DNA of 54,027 nt, taken from contig NZ_SBLB01000016.1 in NCBI RefSeq assembly GCF_004138325.1, forward strand, positions 1 to 54,027, written 5' to 3'. Of the stretch, positions 21,124-29,291 are shown piece after piece. Below the pieces are notes generated by a model. The model did no database searches, had not been told where the DNA came from, and saw only the letters and a list, made by a program, of their open reading frames with translations. Position numbers and translations under genes: made by a program. The stretch's first letter is position 1; the number at the start of each line of letters is the position of its first letter. The DNA comes from Spirosoma sordidisoli. GTDB taxonomy: Bacteria > Bacteroidota > Bacteroidia > Cytophagales > Spirosomataceae.

Positions 21124-22311
21124 TTACTCGGCCGGTGCCCGATCGACGAGCTGGTAGCCGTACACGCCGGTTACGGTGGTGAAACCGCCGTAGGTCTTGA
21201 AGAAGCCCGCCGGACGCACGAAACCGCCGTATTTGGCCGATGGCGTGACAATCCAGTGGGGATACTTGCCCGTATCGTAGGCCCGCACCCGCAAATCGAA
21301 ATCCATCAGGAACGTAGGCGAGTCGTACTGGTTGATGGCCAGGCTCATCTGCCCGAAGGAGGTCTGGGCGACTTCCTTCTGTTTGACGATGTACTTATGC
21401 TCCAGGATGGTCTGACCGCAGGCCGAGCCGGGATCGAGGATCAGAATTTTGTCGGCTCCGTACCGAATGTCGATCGTTGGATCATAGTAAAATTCGGCCG
21501 GCAGTTTGTTGTAGACCTCCTTCAGATCGAGGCCAATGTCACTCATGCCAACGAAGCCCTTTAAATCCCACCATTTAGCCAGTTTAGCGCCCCCGATAAT
21601 GATCACCGTGCCCGTGATCTGGTGCTTGCGCTTTAGCTCGTTGATGGCTTCCAACAGATCACGGCTCGGCATCCCCTCGGCGTTGTAGAGGGGCACGACG
21701 GGTTCAACCTTGTTGGCGGGCGAGGCCTGGCCAACGACCAGGTTCCCGCCCCGGTTGGCAATGAGCATGTTCAGCATGTCGCCGTTCATGTCCGTGAGCA
21801 GACCGCCCTCGACGGTATCCAGGATTTCGGTACCCACCAACACTAGTTCGTTCAGATCATCCTTCGAGAGGGTGACCGTGACGCCCGCCTTCGTTTCTTT
21901 CAGGTACTGGGCGGCCAGGGGCTCCAGCTTGTGAAAGTCGATGGTGTTGAACTTGTGGTTGTACTGCCGGTAGAGGTTAAAGTCTACGTCGAGTTCCTGA
22001 GCCGGGCGTACCGCATCCCCGTCCGCGTCAACCTGCCGCGCCGTGCCTTTGCTGGTCGGCATGTACTGCTGCTTGTAGTTGAACTTGACGGTAGGAATGA
22101 TGTCGTCCGGACCGTTGCTGCCCTGCCGGAAGGACAGGCGACCCTCCTCCTTGGCTTTGGTGGGTTGCAGCTCATCGGTGATGCCCTTGAGCTGGGGCGA
22201 GCGCAGGGCCTGCAGCGTACCGACCTGCTCAAATTTAATCCCGTTGCCCAGGGTGTGGGCAATGGCCACGCGCAGGATTCGGGCCGGGGAAAGGTTTACG
22301 TCGTTTGCCAT
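21124..22311 (-). CDS. Putative major capsid protein
   Basis: The product is 395 residues, the size of an HK97-fold capsid subunit. It has an N-terminal helical arm, a long central alpha/beta part and a beta-rich C-terminus (KYIVKQKEVAQTSFG, FLMDFDLRVRAYDTGKYPHW). It has no signal peptide and no membrane segment. It lies directly after a scaffold-like gene and a portal-like gene, is preceded by a conserved leader element and is flanked by terminator-like hairpins on both sides, as expected for a strongly expressed virion gene. The assignment rests on size and context. Confidence 0.7.
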   Translation of the reverse strand: MANDVNLSPARILRVAIAHTLGNGIKFEQVGTLQALRSPQLKGITDELQPTKAKEEGRLSFRQGSNGPDDIIPTVKFNYKQQYMPTSKGTARQVDADGDAVRPAQELDVDFNLYRQYNHKFNTIDFHKLEPLAAQYLKETKAGVTVTLSKDDLNELVLVGTEILDTVEGGLLTDMNGDMLNMLIANRGGNLVVGQASPANKVEPVVPLYNAEGMPSRDLLEAINELKRKHQITGTVIIIGGAKLAKWWDLKGFVGMSDIGLDLKEVYNKLPAEFYYDPTIDIRYGADKILILDPGSACGQTILEHKYIVKQKEVAQTSFGQMSLAINQYDSPTFLMDFDLRVRAYDTGKYPHWIVTPSAKYGGFVRPAGFFKTYGGFTTVTGVYGYQLVDRAPAE

Positions 22312-22322
22312 GGTGGCGGTTC

Positions 22323-22348
22323 AAGTTGGATAAAGAGGAAGGTAAAAA
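22323..22348 (-). repeat. Conserved leader element upstream of the capsid gene
   Basis: AAGTTGGATAAAGAGGAAGG followed by TAAAAA is identical over 25 bp to 26979-27003, upstream of the tail-tube candidate. On the coding strand it reads TACCTTCCTCTTTATCCAAC and ends 12 bases before the capsid ATG. It may be a translation enhancer or part of a late promoter. Confidence 0.7.
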
Positions 22349-22370
22349 CCCGCGCCGATCTTCGGGCGGG
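22344..22370 (-). terminator. Terminator between scaffold and capsid genes
   Basis: On the leftward strand CCCGC-CCGA pairs with TCGG-GCGGG with one bulged base and is followed by TTTTT. It overlaps the leader element at 22323. Confidence 0.65.
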
Positions 22371-22373
22371 GTA

Positions 22374-23237
22374 CTAGTCGTCAGCCAGGTTAGCCGCCTG
22401 GGCTTTGCTGAGCTGCGTATTTTTCTGGTCGGCCGGTATAATCGTCGAGCCGTTGGGCGAACCGTCCGATTTTTTGGCCCAGTCGAAGGACTCCGTTTTA
22501 ATGGTCTGCTCGACCAGATCGTGAATGGTCGCGTCCCGGCCGTTGATCTGTACCGGCGTGTTGGTATCGTCGGCTTTGAGAATTTTGCCCGTCGCGTAGT
22601 CGATGCGCCCCTTTACCGTGGCCCGCTCCGAAATGCGCAGGCCCGTTTCCGTCAACAGGGTATTGGCATCTTGAATCAGGTTGGTGCGGAAATGCCGATC
22701 CTTCGACACGTCGCGCAGGTGGGGGTTGGTCCGGGCGGCCGCCACGATCTCGGCCTCGGTGGCCCGCCGGTGCGCGGTCGATACCTGGCCGGTGATCTGC
22801 TCGTAGTCCGATTTGGGCACGTACTTGTTGGCCAGATCTTCTTTCAGCTCGTCGAGTTCGCTCTGCAGGGCGTTGCGGGCCTCGTCGCCAGATTGGGTTC
22901 CTTTTTCGTCGAGGCATTTGAGCACGAACTGACTGCGCTTGTGGGCGTCGGTACCCAGCTTGGCCAGCTCGGTTTTTTGGGCGGCCGTCAGCTTGTTCTC
23001 GTAGGTTTTGACGATCGCGTCGATGCTCGTCAGGACTTCGGCGCGGGCCGAGGTCTTGATCTTGGACGAGATTTTTTCAGAGGCCGCAGCTTCGTCCTCC
23101 GTCAGCAGGGCGGCCTGGGCGGCTTCGGCCCGATCGTCGGCCAGATCACCCTCCAGATCGCCCAGGGTGTCGGTAATTTCGGCGGCTGTCAAACCGCCCT
23201 TTGTCAGTATGGATTCCAGAAAGACTCTCCGTTTCAT
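22374..23237 (-). CDS. Putative scaffolding protein
   Basis: The product is 287 residues, highly charged, Ala/Glu/Lys-rich and helical through residue 200 (LTSIDAIVKTYENKLTAAQK, NALQSELDELKEDLANKY), ending in a more ordered tail that could contact the capsid protein. Position between portal and capsid, length and composition fit a scaffold like the phi29/GP20 type. No protease motif is visible, so it is probably not a maturation protease. Confidence 0.7.
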   Translation of the reverse strand: MKRRVFLESILTKGGLTAAEITDTLGDLEGDLADDRAEAAQAALLTEDEAAASEKISSKIKTSARAEVLTSIDAIVKTYENKLTAAQKTELAKLGTDAHKRSQFVLKCLDEKGTQSGDEARNALQSELDELKEDLANKYVPKSDYEQITGQVSTAHRRATEAEIVAAARTNPHLRDVSKDRHFRTNLIQDANTLLTETGLRISERATVKGRIDYATGKILKADDTNTPVQINGRDATIHDLVEQTIKTESFDWAKKSDGSPNGSTIIPADQKNTQLSKAQAANLADD

Positions 23238-23277
23238 GGTACTGCTGGGCCATTGGCCCGGTTGAAGGTTAAACAGG

Positions 23278-23303
23278 CCCCCGACTCCACCAGGAGCCGG
23301 GGG
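23278..23303 (-). terminator. Hairpin between head genes
   Basis: CCCCCG-CTCC pairs with GGAG-CGGGGG around loop ACCA with one A-C mismatch. The leftward sequence after it is CCTGTTTAACC. It lies between the Pro/Ala-rich head gene and the scaffold gene and may reduce read-through. Confidence 0.6.
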
Positions 23304-23310
23304 GTGGGGC

Positions 23311-23847
23311 CTAGGCCTGCACGGGGCCGGTAGCGACCCATTGGTTTTTGTCGTCGTAGATCGGGTAGCCCACGAGTTTGGTGGGGAACTGAACTACTTT
23401 GTCCTTGTTGTCGCGGAACAGGCTTTGGTAGAAGTCGATCGTGTAGATGCCGGTATGGGCTTCCTCGAGCGTTTTTACCTCGTTGCCATCCAGCTTTAGC
23501 TTGGGGCCAATCGTCAGGACGACCTCGCTCAGCTCATCGAGCGCCAGCAGCTCCTCGCTGGGGTCGAGGGTGGGCGTCTGAAACGCCACCACTTCGGTTT
23601 TGCGGGCCGAACGGCGCACGGTCCGGACGGCGGCAACGGGGGCAACAGGCGCGGCCGCCGGGGTCAGCTCGGATTGCTCCGGAGCCGTGGCCGGTTTGGT
23701 CGTCTCCGGAGCTGGTTTGGGGGCCGGGGCTGGTTTGGGGGCCGGGTTGGCGCGTGGGGCTGGCGCAGGGGCAGGGGCTGGCGCAGGGGCCGCCGGGGCG
23801 GCCGGTTGGTTTCCCGCTTGATCGGCGGGGGTAGTAGCTGGGTCCAT
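23311..23847 (-). CDS. Pro/Ala-rich virion protein
   Basis: The product is 178 residues. The N-terminal half is almost entirely Pro, Ala and Lys (PAPAPAPAPAP, APKPAPAPKPAPE), an extended flexible arm. The C-terminal 90 residues form a small folded domain (EELLALDELSEVVLTIGPKL and onwards). It lies between portal and scaffold and begins a transcription unit at the 23864 operator. It could be a head decoration, connector or short head fibre; no family is recognised. Confidence 0.65.
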   Translation of the reverse strand: MDPATTPADQAGNQPAAPAAPAPAPAPAPAPRANPAPKPAPAPKPAPETTKPATAPEQSELTPAAAPVAPVAAVRTVRRSARKTEVVAFQTPTLDPSEELLALDELSEVVLTIGPKLKLDGNEVKTLEEAHTGIYTIDFYQSLFRDNKDKVVQFPTKLVGYPIYDDKNQWVATGPVQA

Positions 23848-23863
23848 GGGGAAAAAAGAGGTT

Positions 23864-23890
23864 ATTTGTTAATAACTATTACGAACAAAT
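23864..23890 (-). promoter_or_regulatory. Operator dyad upstream of the scaffold-capsid unit
   Basis: On the leftward strand it reads ATTTGTTCGTAATAG then TTATTAACAAAT, the best-formed member of the dispersed operator family. It lies 16 bases upstream of the ATG at 23847 and probably controls the unit that makes scaffold, capsid and lysis proteins. Confidence 0.75.
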
Positions 23891-23910
23891 CGGTCTAAAG
23901 TTAACAACAT

Positions 23911-25956
23911 TTACTTCGGATTGACAAAAGAATCTGGTGTCTGGGCGGTCTGCTGCAGATCGACCGGCGGGTTGAACGTCATGGGTTCCAGCTTGGGGAA
24001 CATATCGCCGTTGACGCCCTTCTCGGTGAGCTTACCGATCAGGTTCCGGTTGCGTTCCCGCAGCAGCTCCCGCTGCTCGACCAGGTTCCGCTCCCAGAAG
24101 TCGGGCACGTCCAGGACGCAATCGCTCACCAGGCCGTCAAAGTTGATGCTGAGCCACATGCGTTCGATGGCTTCGATTTGTTCGGGGCCTTCCTGGTAGA
24201 GCATGTACTGAATCCCCAGCGTGTAGAATTTGATCTCGTCGATCATATCCCGGAACGGATCGAGCCGGGTCCGCAGCTCGTAGCGTCGGAACTGTTCGCT
24301 TCGTTTGCCGGTGGTGTACTCGAGCATTTTCTTCTCGAGGGCTTCGATGATCGTGCTGTCGTACTTGTTGAGCTTGGCCTCGTTCAGCTCCTGGCGGATC
24401 AGTTCGGCGTTTTCCAGGTTGTAGCGTACCGGCACCATCACGACGGGCACCTGCAGCCCGGCCCGACCGGCGCGGCCGTAGCGGATCGCATCGAGGTACT
24501 CCAGGCCGAGCTGAAACAGCGTCAGCAGGTGGTCGCCCTGGTTGTTGAGTTCCCGGTACATTTCCTCCCGATCCTTGGCCTTCGACGCGCCGGAAACCTC
24601 CTGGGGGGTTTCCCGGATAAACTGCATGTTGATGGTCGTAAAGGCCTCGTGCATACAGCGGTTGAGTTCCTTGATCAGCTCCTGGAGGGCTTCGATCGGC
24701 CGGGGAATAAAGCCGCCCGGCGCACCGGGGGGCATCCGCAGGCCCGCGTTGCCCACGCTCATCGACGAACTATCACCGTCCGACACCCACAGAATATCCA
24801 GCCCCGAGCCGGAAATGTCCACGCTGGTACCCTTACAGACCGGGCAGGTTTCGCTGGTGGCGGGCTGGCCCGGCTCCTTAATGACCATGACCTGGCCGCC
24901 CGAACATTTGGCGTTGGTGCACCTCTTGACCGTTCTGCGCCACTCCTGGGAACTGACGTGGAAGTTAAACTCGATCTGCATGTCCGATTTGGCCTGCTGG
25001 CCATCCTTCACGTGGGGGATGGCATCGGCCAGCAGGGACTCGTACAGCTCCTCACCATCGGCGTTGTGGTCCAGGCGCTTTTTACCGAGTTTGTGGGCGG
25101 GCATGGCCTGGCAGTAGTGCCGGGGTGGATCGAACTCCTCCCAGGTTTGCCAGCCCGCCGGGGCTGGTCCCTCCCAGGGGAAAACGCCCAGCTCGGGGTG
25201 CAGGGGATCAAAGGCCCACTTACTGAGGCCCAGAATCTGCCATTCGTACTGCAGGTGCCCCCGGCCGGTGGTGCTCTCGATGCGGGCCACCTGGCGGGCC
25301 ACGGTGTACGAGTCGTGATCGACGAAGAACACCACCAGCCCGTCATTTTTGGCCTGGCCATCGGGCATAATCACCCGGTTACGCCGGGGCGAGCAGAGGA
25401 CCGCAAACCGCCCTTTGCGGTGCATCCAGACGTTTTCCGACGGGATCAGGTGAAAGCGCGGCTCGGGGTACTCCCGATCGGAGAGCGGCCCCTGTTCGGG
25501 CAGCGTGAGCATGACCGCGTTGGGGTCGTCGAGGTAGGCCTGCACGGCCTCGGTAAAAAACCAGTTGACGGCCGATCCGGAGGGGCTGAAGGTCCGACCG
25601 ACGTACTGCTCGAAGCGGTCGAGGGTGCCATCGGCTACGGTTGGAAACTGAATCTCGAAATCGTCGGCCTGTTTAATGTAATCGAGCGCGTTTTTGACCC
25701 GGCCGGGGTAGCTCCGGAACGGGTTCCGGTAAACCTCCTTCCGGTACTTTTTGTGGGTGGGCCGCTCCTTGGGCCGGTTGATGTCGAGGTACTCCGGGTA
25801 GGCGTCGCCAAAGACCGATCGGAGTTCTTTTTTGTGGGCCACCGACCGGGCGTAGTATTCGTGAATCAGGGCCGTTCCCGGCGGGCTGGGCGTTTTACCG
25901 GCCGGGGCACCATCCCGGCGCAGGTAGGGCAATACGTCGCGTTGTAAATCGAGCAT
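23911..25956 (-). CDS. Putative portal protein with zinc-ribbon insertion
   Basis: The product is 681 residues, large for a portal. The C-terminal half has portal-like features: ETPQEVSGASKAKDREEMYREL (in parts: ETPQEVSGASKAKDR, EEMYREL) followed by long helices that would form the stem and crown. Near residues 350-385 it carries CTNAKCSGG and CPVCKG, a four-Cys zinc ribbon unusual in portals. It lies upstream of scaffold and capsid. The alternative is a different large head protein, but no other gene in the window fits the portal role. Confidence 0.7.
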   Translation of the reverse strand: MLDLQRDVLPYLRRDGAPAGKTPSPPGTALIHEYYARSVAHKKELRSVFGDAYPEYLDINRPKERPTHKKYRKEVYRNPFRSYPGRVKNALDYIKQADDFEIQFPTVADGTLDRFEQYVGRTFSPSGSAVNWFFTEAVQAYLDDPNAVMLTLPEQGPLSDREYPEPRFHLIPSENVWMHRKGRFAVLCSPRRNRVIMPDGQAKNDGLVVFFVDHDSYTVARQVARIESTTGRGHLQYEWQILGLSKWAFDPLHPELGVFPWEGPAPAGWQTWEEFDPPRHYCQAMPAHKLGKKRLDHNADGEELYESLLADAIPHVKDGQQAKSDMQIEFNFHVSSQEWRRTVKRCTNAKCSGGQVMVIKEPGQPATSETCPVCKGTSVDISGSGLDILWVSDGDSSSMSVGNAGLRMPPGAPGGFIPRPIEALQELIKELNRCMHEAFTTINMQFIRETPQEVSGASKAKDREEMYRELNNQGDHLLTLFQLGLEYLDAIRYGRAGRAGLQVPVVMVPVRYNLENAELIRQELNEAKLNKYDSTIIEALEKKMLEYTTGKRSEQFRRYELRTRLDPFRDMIDEIKFYTLGIQYMLYQEGPEQIEAIERMWLSINFDGLVSDCVLDVPDFWERNLVEQRELLRERNRNLIGKLTEKGVNGDMFPKLEPMTFNPPVDLQQTAQTPDSFVNPK

Positions 25957-25969
25957 GGGATCAGAAGGG

Positions 25970-26010
25970 GGTTAAAACAAAACAGGGGATGGGGTTGCTC
26001 CCATCCCCTG
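25970..26010 (-). terminator. Strong terminator between tail-tube candidate and portal
   Basis: CAGGGGATGGG (25983-25993) and CCCATCCCCTG (26000-26010) form a perfect 11-bp stem, followed leftward by TTTTGTTTT. It should isolate the strongly expressed gene at 26033 from the portal gene. Confidence 0.9.
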
Positions 26011-26032
26011 CGGGTTCGTGATCGACCGACGG

Positions 26033-26971
26033 CTAGAGCTTATCGACCGTAATGGTGTAGCTCCCGAATACGCCCGAGGTGTTGTAGCCTACGACCGTAA
26101 AGGTGTAGCGGCCCGCAGCCAGGGTAGCCGCGAAATCGACTTTACCCGTCAGGCTGTTGATGGTCACCTGCTCGGTGGTGATGGGCGTTTTGGCATCCCG
26201 GAAGATTACGTAGGTTACCGTACCCCCTTCGGTCACGGTACGGGTCAGGCTGCCCGCCACGGCTCCCGTCAGGGTGTAGCGGTCGGGCTGGCCCGGCACC
26301 GCCACCAGGCCGGTTACGACTTCGGCACCGAAGCTGTAGCGCATGGTGTCCTCGGCCAGGCTGGCCTCGGCCACGCCCGTAACGGGCTGTTTTTCGCCTT
26401 CGGAGGTCCAGCTAATCGAGAATTTACCGGCAATCTCCTTGGTGATGTCGGCGTCGATGAGGTGACCGATCGAGTGGAATACCACCTCGTCCGAATCCCA
26501 CCGCAGGCAGAATACCGTGCTCTGGGTAAATACGTACACGTCCCACTGCCGCAGCCGCGACCGCAGGCCGTTGAAAAAGCCGATGTTGAGGTAGAAGTGT
26601 TTGAAGTCAAACTCCGCGTTTTCCTTCACGTCGCCCGTTTCCCGCTCCATCGTCCGGGTGCCGTATTTGGCCGATTCCTTGTAGCCCTCGGGCAGGCCTT
26701 TCTTGCCGCTGAGCATCCCGTTCCCGAAGAATACCGCCCGGTCCAGAAACGCCAGTTGCTTGATAAAGCCCACAATGTTGGCCCCCGTTACGGCCACCGG
26801 AGCGCCCCCGCCGGGCGGGGTGTACTGCTGGCCAAAATCCGGGATGGCGTTGCGCTGCACCAGGCCCAGGGCCACGTAGTTTGAGCCGGGGGTCCGTACC
26901 CCCGACTGCGGCTGATGAAACGACACGCCTGCGTTGGTCGAGATGTCGCTCAAAACGTCTTTAAGTCCCAT
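26033..26971 (-). CDS. Putative major tail tube protein with C-terminal Ig-like domain
   Basis: The product is 312 residues. The first 220 residues form a compact mixed domain (ITKEIAGKFSISWTSEGEK recalls tail-tube strands). The last 90 (YTLTGAVAGSLTRTVTEGGTV, in parts YTLTGAVAG, TVTEGGTV, ... GRYTFTVVGYNTSG) form an Ig-like or cadherin-like beta sandwich of the kind often appended to tail tube proteins. It has its own operator upstream, the same leader element as the capsid gene and a strong terminator downstream, so it is probably abundant. A capsid decoration protein is the main alternative. Confidence 0.6.
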   Translation of the reverse strand: MGLKDVLSDISTNAGVSFHQPQSGVRTPGSNYVALGLVQRNAIPDFGQQYTPPGGGAPVAVTGANIVGFIKQLAFLDRAVFFGNGMLSGKKGLPEGYKESAKYGTRTMERETGDVKENAEFDFKHFYLNIGFFNGLRSRLRQWDVYVFTQSTVFCLRWDSDEVVFHSIGHLIDADITKEIAGKFSISWTSEGEKQPVTGVAEASLAEDTMRYSFGAEVVTGLVAVPGQPDRYTLTGAVAGSLTRTVTEGGTVTYVIFRDAKTPITTEQVTINSLTGKVDFAATLAAGRYTFTVVGYNTSGVFGSYTITVDKL

Positions 26972-26978
26972 AAAAAAT

Positions 26979-27003
26979 AAGTTGGATAAAGAGGAAGGTA
27001 AAA
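26979..27003 (-). repeat. Conserved leader element upstream of the tail-tube candidate
   Basis: This is the second copy of the 25-bp element at 22323 (AAGTTGGATAAAGAGGAAGG plus TAAAA). It lies 8 bases upstream of the ATG at 26971. Shorter relatives occur at 21098, 30695 and 47121. Confidence 0.7.
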
Positions 27004-27041
27004 AAATGTTCGTAATACTGGCAACAATATTACGAACATTT
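27004..27041. promoter_or_regulatory. Perfect inverted operator pair
   Basis: AAATGTTCGTAATA (27004-27017) and TATTACGAACATTT (27028-27041) are exact inverted copies separated by 10 bases. Unlike the other sites, here the left arm itself is duplicated head-to-head. It lies upstream of the gene at 26971 and is the only regulatory signal between it and the fibre genes. Confidence 0.8.
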
Positions 27042-27072
27042 TAGCCATAACAAGGCCCCGATCGGAGGCCGG

Positions 27073-28029
27073 TTAAAAGAACTTGGTAAAGTTCATCGTC
27101 ACGTACTTAGCCGGGTTGGTTTCGCCCCGGACCCGGATCGTGACGCTCACGGCTCCGTTGGGCACGTTTTCAAACAGGACCTCGCGCTGATAGGCATTGT
27201 CGTAGACGACGCCCTCGCGCCAGGACGGATCGCTCGACTGGGGGCACTGGGCCTGAATCTCCACCGTCGTATTGACGAAGAGGTAGACCTGGCTCCCGAA
27301 ATTGCGCCAGCTATAAAACGCGATCCGGGCGTCCGGGGCGGGGGCGGCCGGTGGGGGCGTCTGGATGGTGACCGCCAGTTGCCGGTTGACGGCTTCGGCG
27401 TCGGTGTTCTGGCTCCCTTTGACCTCGACGGTGTAGGTACCCGCCACCGTAAAGGCTTTGCTGAGCACGTTGCCCCAGTTGGTTTCTCCGCTCCACCGGG
27501 TCAGGATGCCCCCCCGCTGGTTGCGCACGTTGGCCACCGTTACGGTGGTCTGGCCACCCTGCCGCTCAGCGTTCAGATCGAACATGACCGGGTTTACCGG
27601 CAGGGGAACGAACTCGGGATAGGTGAGCGTGCTCAGGCCCTCGGTGTTCTCGACGCTGGCCGGTAGGTATCCGTACTGCGACTGGAAGGCCACGGCCGGG
27701 TAATTGAGCACCTGCCCGTTGTCCTCGGTAACCTGAATCTCGGTGGGCGTCACCCACGGCCCCAGCACCGCGCCGGTGCCCAGCACCCGGACCGGCGGCC
27801 CGGCCTGGGTGCCCTGTTCGCTGACGCTGGCCTGAATGATGTCGTCGGCCGCCAGGGGCCGCGACAGCACCACCTCGACCCGCCCGCCCGCCAGGTAGCC
27901 CAGCCCCAGCCGGACGTTGCCCCAGTGGATCAGAATGGGCGTCCCATCGGCCCCCCCATCGAGGGCGGCCCGCACCAGGGCCGATCCGGCTTTGGCTCCC
28001 CCCGGTAGAATGTAGGCCAGGTTAGGCAT
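27073..28029 (-). CDS. Tail-associated protein with PKD/Ig-like domains
   Basis: The product is 318 residues. A first domain (about 1-145) is unrecognised. Around 145-225 it has a PKD- or Ig-like pattern (TVTVANVRNQRG, RWSGETNW, AFTVAGTYTVEVKGSQN). A beta-rich C-terminal domain follows after a Pro-rich linker. Such domains are usually displayed on virions and bind cell surfaces. It follows the tail fibre genes in the same unit. A short hairpin (27052-27070) follows it. Confidence 0.6.
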   Translation of the reverse strand: MPNLAYILPGGAKAGSALVRAALDGGADGTPILIHWGNVRLGLGYLAGGRVEVVLSRPLAADDIIQASVSEQGTQAGPPVRVLGTGAVLGPWVTPTEIQVTEDNGQVLNYPAVAFQSQYGYLPASVENTEGLSTLTYPEFVPLPVNPVMFDLNAERQGGQTTVTVANVRNQRGGILTRWSGETNWGNVLSKAFTVAGTYTVEVKGSQNTDAEAVNRQLAVTIQTPPPAAPAPDARIAFYSWRNFGSQVYLFVNTTVEIQAQCPQSSDPSWREGVVYDNAYQREVLFENVPNGAVSVTIRVRGETNPAKYVTMNFTKFF

Positions 28030-28279
28030 TGGCCACCTCCGCGACGATCAGCCGCAGGGGCCGAATAACGTAGTGACTGCCCAGGGGCGCACCCAGCCGG
28101 AACCAGGCCTGGCCGTAGCTGAACTGAGCCGTCCGGATGCGGCCGTTAACCAGCAGCCGCAGGCTGCTGCCATCGGGCAGATCGGCCGAGTACATAATGA
28201 TGCCGTCGTGAATATTCACGCTCGGGGTTGGTAGTTGATCCACTCGATCCGGTACCAACAGACTTACTTTCTTATCCAT
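28022..28279 (-). CDS. Small virion-region protein
   Basis: The product is 85 residues, beta-rich (GIIMYSADLPDGSSLRLLVNG), overlapping the following gene by 8 bases. No family is recognised. It sits between a DUF1353-like protein and a PKD-domain protein, so a tail-tip or fibre-accessory role is plausible. Confidence 0.6.
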   Translation of the reverse strand: MDKKVSLLVPDRVDQLPTPSVNIHDGIIMYSADLPDGSSLRLLVNGRIRTAQFSYGQAWFRLGAPLGSHYVIRPLRLIVAEVANA

Positions 28280-28285
28280 GGTTAT

Positions 28286-28756
28286 TTAGTTGGTTAGTGC
28301 GTTCATGCGCCGGTAATGGCGGAAATTGATGCGGCCCAGGGCGCGGACAAAGCCGTAATACAGATACCGCCGGAGGGGCAGTTGGCGGGCCGGGAAACGG
28401 GTCATTAGGTCCAGATAGGCCCGGTCGGCGTAGGCCTGCGCGGCCGACCAGCTCAGCGTATCCAGCTCGGGATTTTCCCGCACGAAAGCCTCCCAGTGCA
28501 TGTAGAGGTAATCGTGGGTAATGGCCGCCAGGTTGGTTCGACTGTGGTAGCGGGGGCAGAGCCAGTCGGTCACCCAGTACCCACTATGACAATCGGTGAG
28601 CATCTGGGCCGGGATGGTACTCCAGCGGCCGTCGAACAGCTCCACGCGCAGGGCCTGGGCAATAATCATCTGATCGGGTTTAGGCGTCTCCGAATCGAGC
28701 CAGACCAAGGCCCGCCAGTGTCGGCAGGCCCTGGTCACGGTCAGTTCGCCCGCCAT
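28286..28756 (-). CDS. DUF1353-like protein
   Basis: The product is 156 residues from the ATG at 28756; the frame is open upstream only as a shadow. The segments IPAQMLTDCHSGYWVTDWL and AAITHDYLYMHWEAF match the core of DUF1353, a family common in phages and usually seen near tail or lysis genes. A conserved His-Asp (HDYLY) suggests a metal site, but no activity is established that I know of. It is coupled to the upstream gene by TGATG. Confidence 0.7.
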   Translation of the reverse strand: MAGELTVTRACRHWRALVWLDSETPKPDQMIIAQALRVELFDGRWSTIPAQMLTDCHSGYWVTDWLCPRYHSRTNLAAITHDYLYMHWEAFVRENPELDTLSWSAAQAYADRAYLDLMTRFPARQLPLRRYLYYGFVRALGRINFRHYRRMNALTN

Positions 28757-29286
28757 CAGAATTCCCCTAGTTCGTCTTTTTCCCGGATGATGTTGGCCAG
28801 CATCAGGTACAGCACCACCAGGTAGCCCTCGGCACCCGTCAGCGGTAAGCCCTGCTCCTGGAGCTGAGCCAGGGCCAGGGTCTGAAAAAACGCCAGCTCC
28901 GGCACCGCGTCCGGGTTGGGTTCGCCATCGGCATCGACGGGGGCGCACACCTGCCCGGTCGTTTTGGATCGGTACGCCCCGGCCGTTGTTTTCGGAATCT
29001 GCAGGGGCTGGAGCACCGTCAGCCGTTCGCGCTGGGCGGTGGGGTGCAGGCTGGCATCGTTCTGTACCTGCCGGTGGGCGTCGTTGCCGTCGGCATCGAC
29101 GATGTACCGCTCGAAAATGGCCGTCATTTCGAGGGTACTGCTCAGGGTGAGCTGCAGGAGCCGCACCCGGCGACCGTACCCGGCCGATAGCAGCGGGCCG
29201 GGGGAAATAGCCAGGTCAATGCCGGTAATCTGGCCGGTGTTTGGATCGGCTACCAGGCCCAGGGAAGAAAGGAGTTGCGTGGTCAT
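28756..29286 (-). CDS. Hypothetical tail-region protein
   Basis: The product is 176 residues from the ATG at 29286. A beta-rich N-terminal part (TGQITGIDLAISPGPLLSAG) is followed by helices (ELAFFQTLALAQLQEQ, YLVVLYLMLANIIREKDEL). It has no membrane signal despite the hydrophobic C-terminal helix. No family is recognised; it lies between fibre and DUF1353-like genes. Confidence 0.6.
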   Translation of the reverse strand: MTTQLLSSLGLVADPNTGQITGIDLAISPGPLLSAGYGRRVRLLQLTLSSTLEMTAIFERYIVDADGNDAHRQVQNDASLHPTAQRERLTVLQPLQIPKTTAGAYRSKTTGQVCAPVDADGEPNPDAVPELAFFQTLALAQLQEQGLPLTGAEGYLVVLYLMLANIIREKDELGEF

Positions 29287-29291
29287 TGGTT

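Noticed and set aside
24178..25947. A 589-codon rightward open frame opposite the portal gene
   Set aside because: It mirrors codon structure of the leftward gene, as do others opposite the tape measure (35142-37007, 37059-38849), scaffold (22305-23333) and terminase (44849-46141). In a GC-rich genome such antisense frames are expected, and their products are Gly/Val/Leu/His/Gln-rich without domains.
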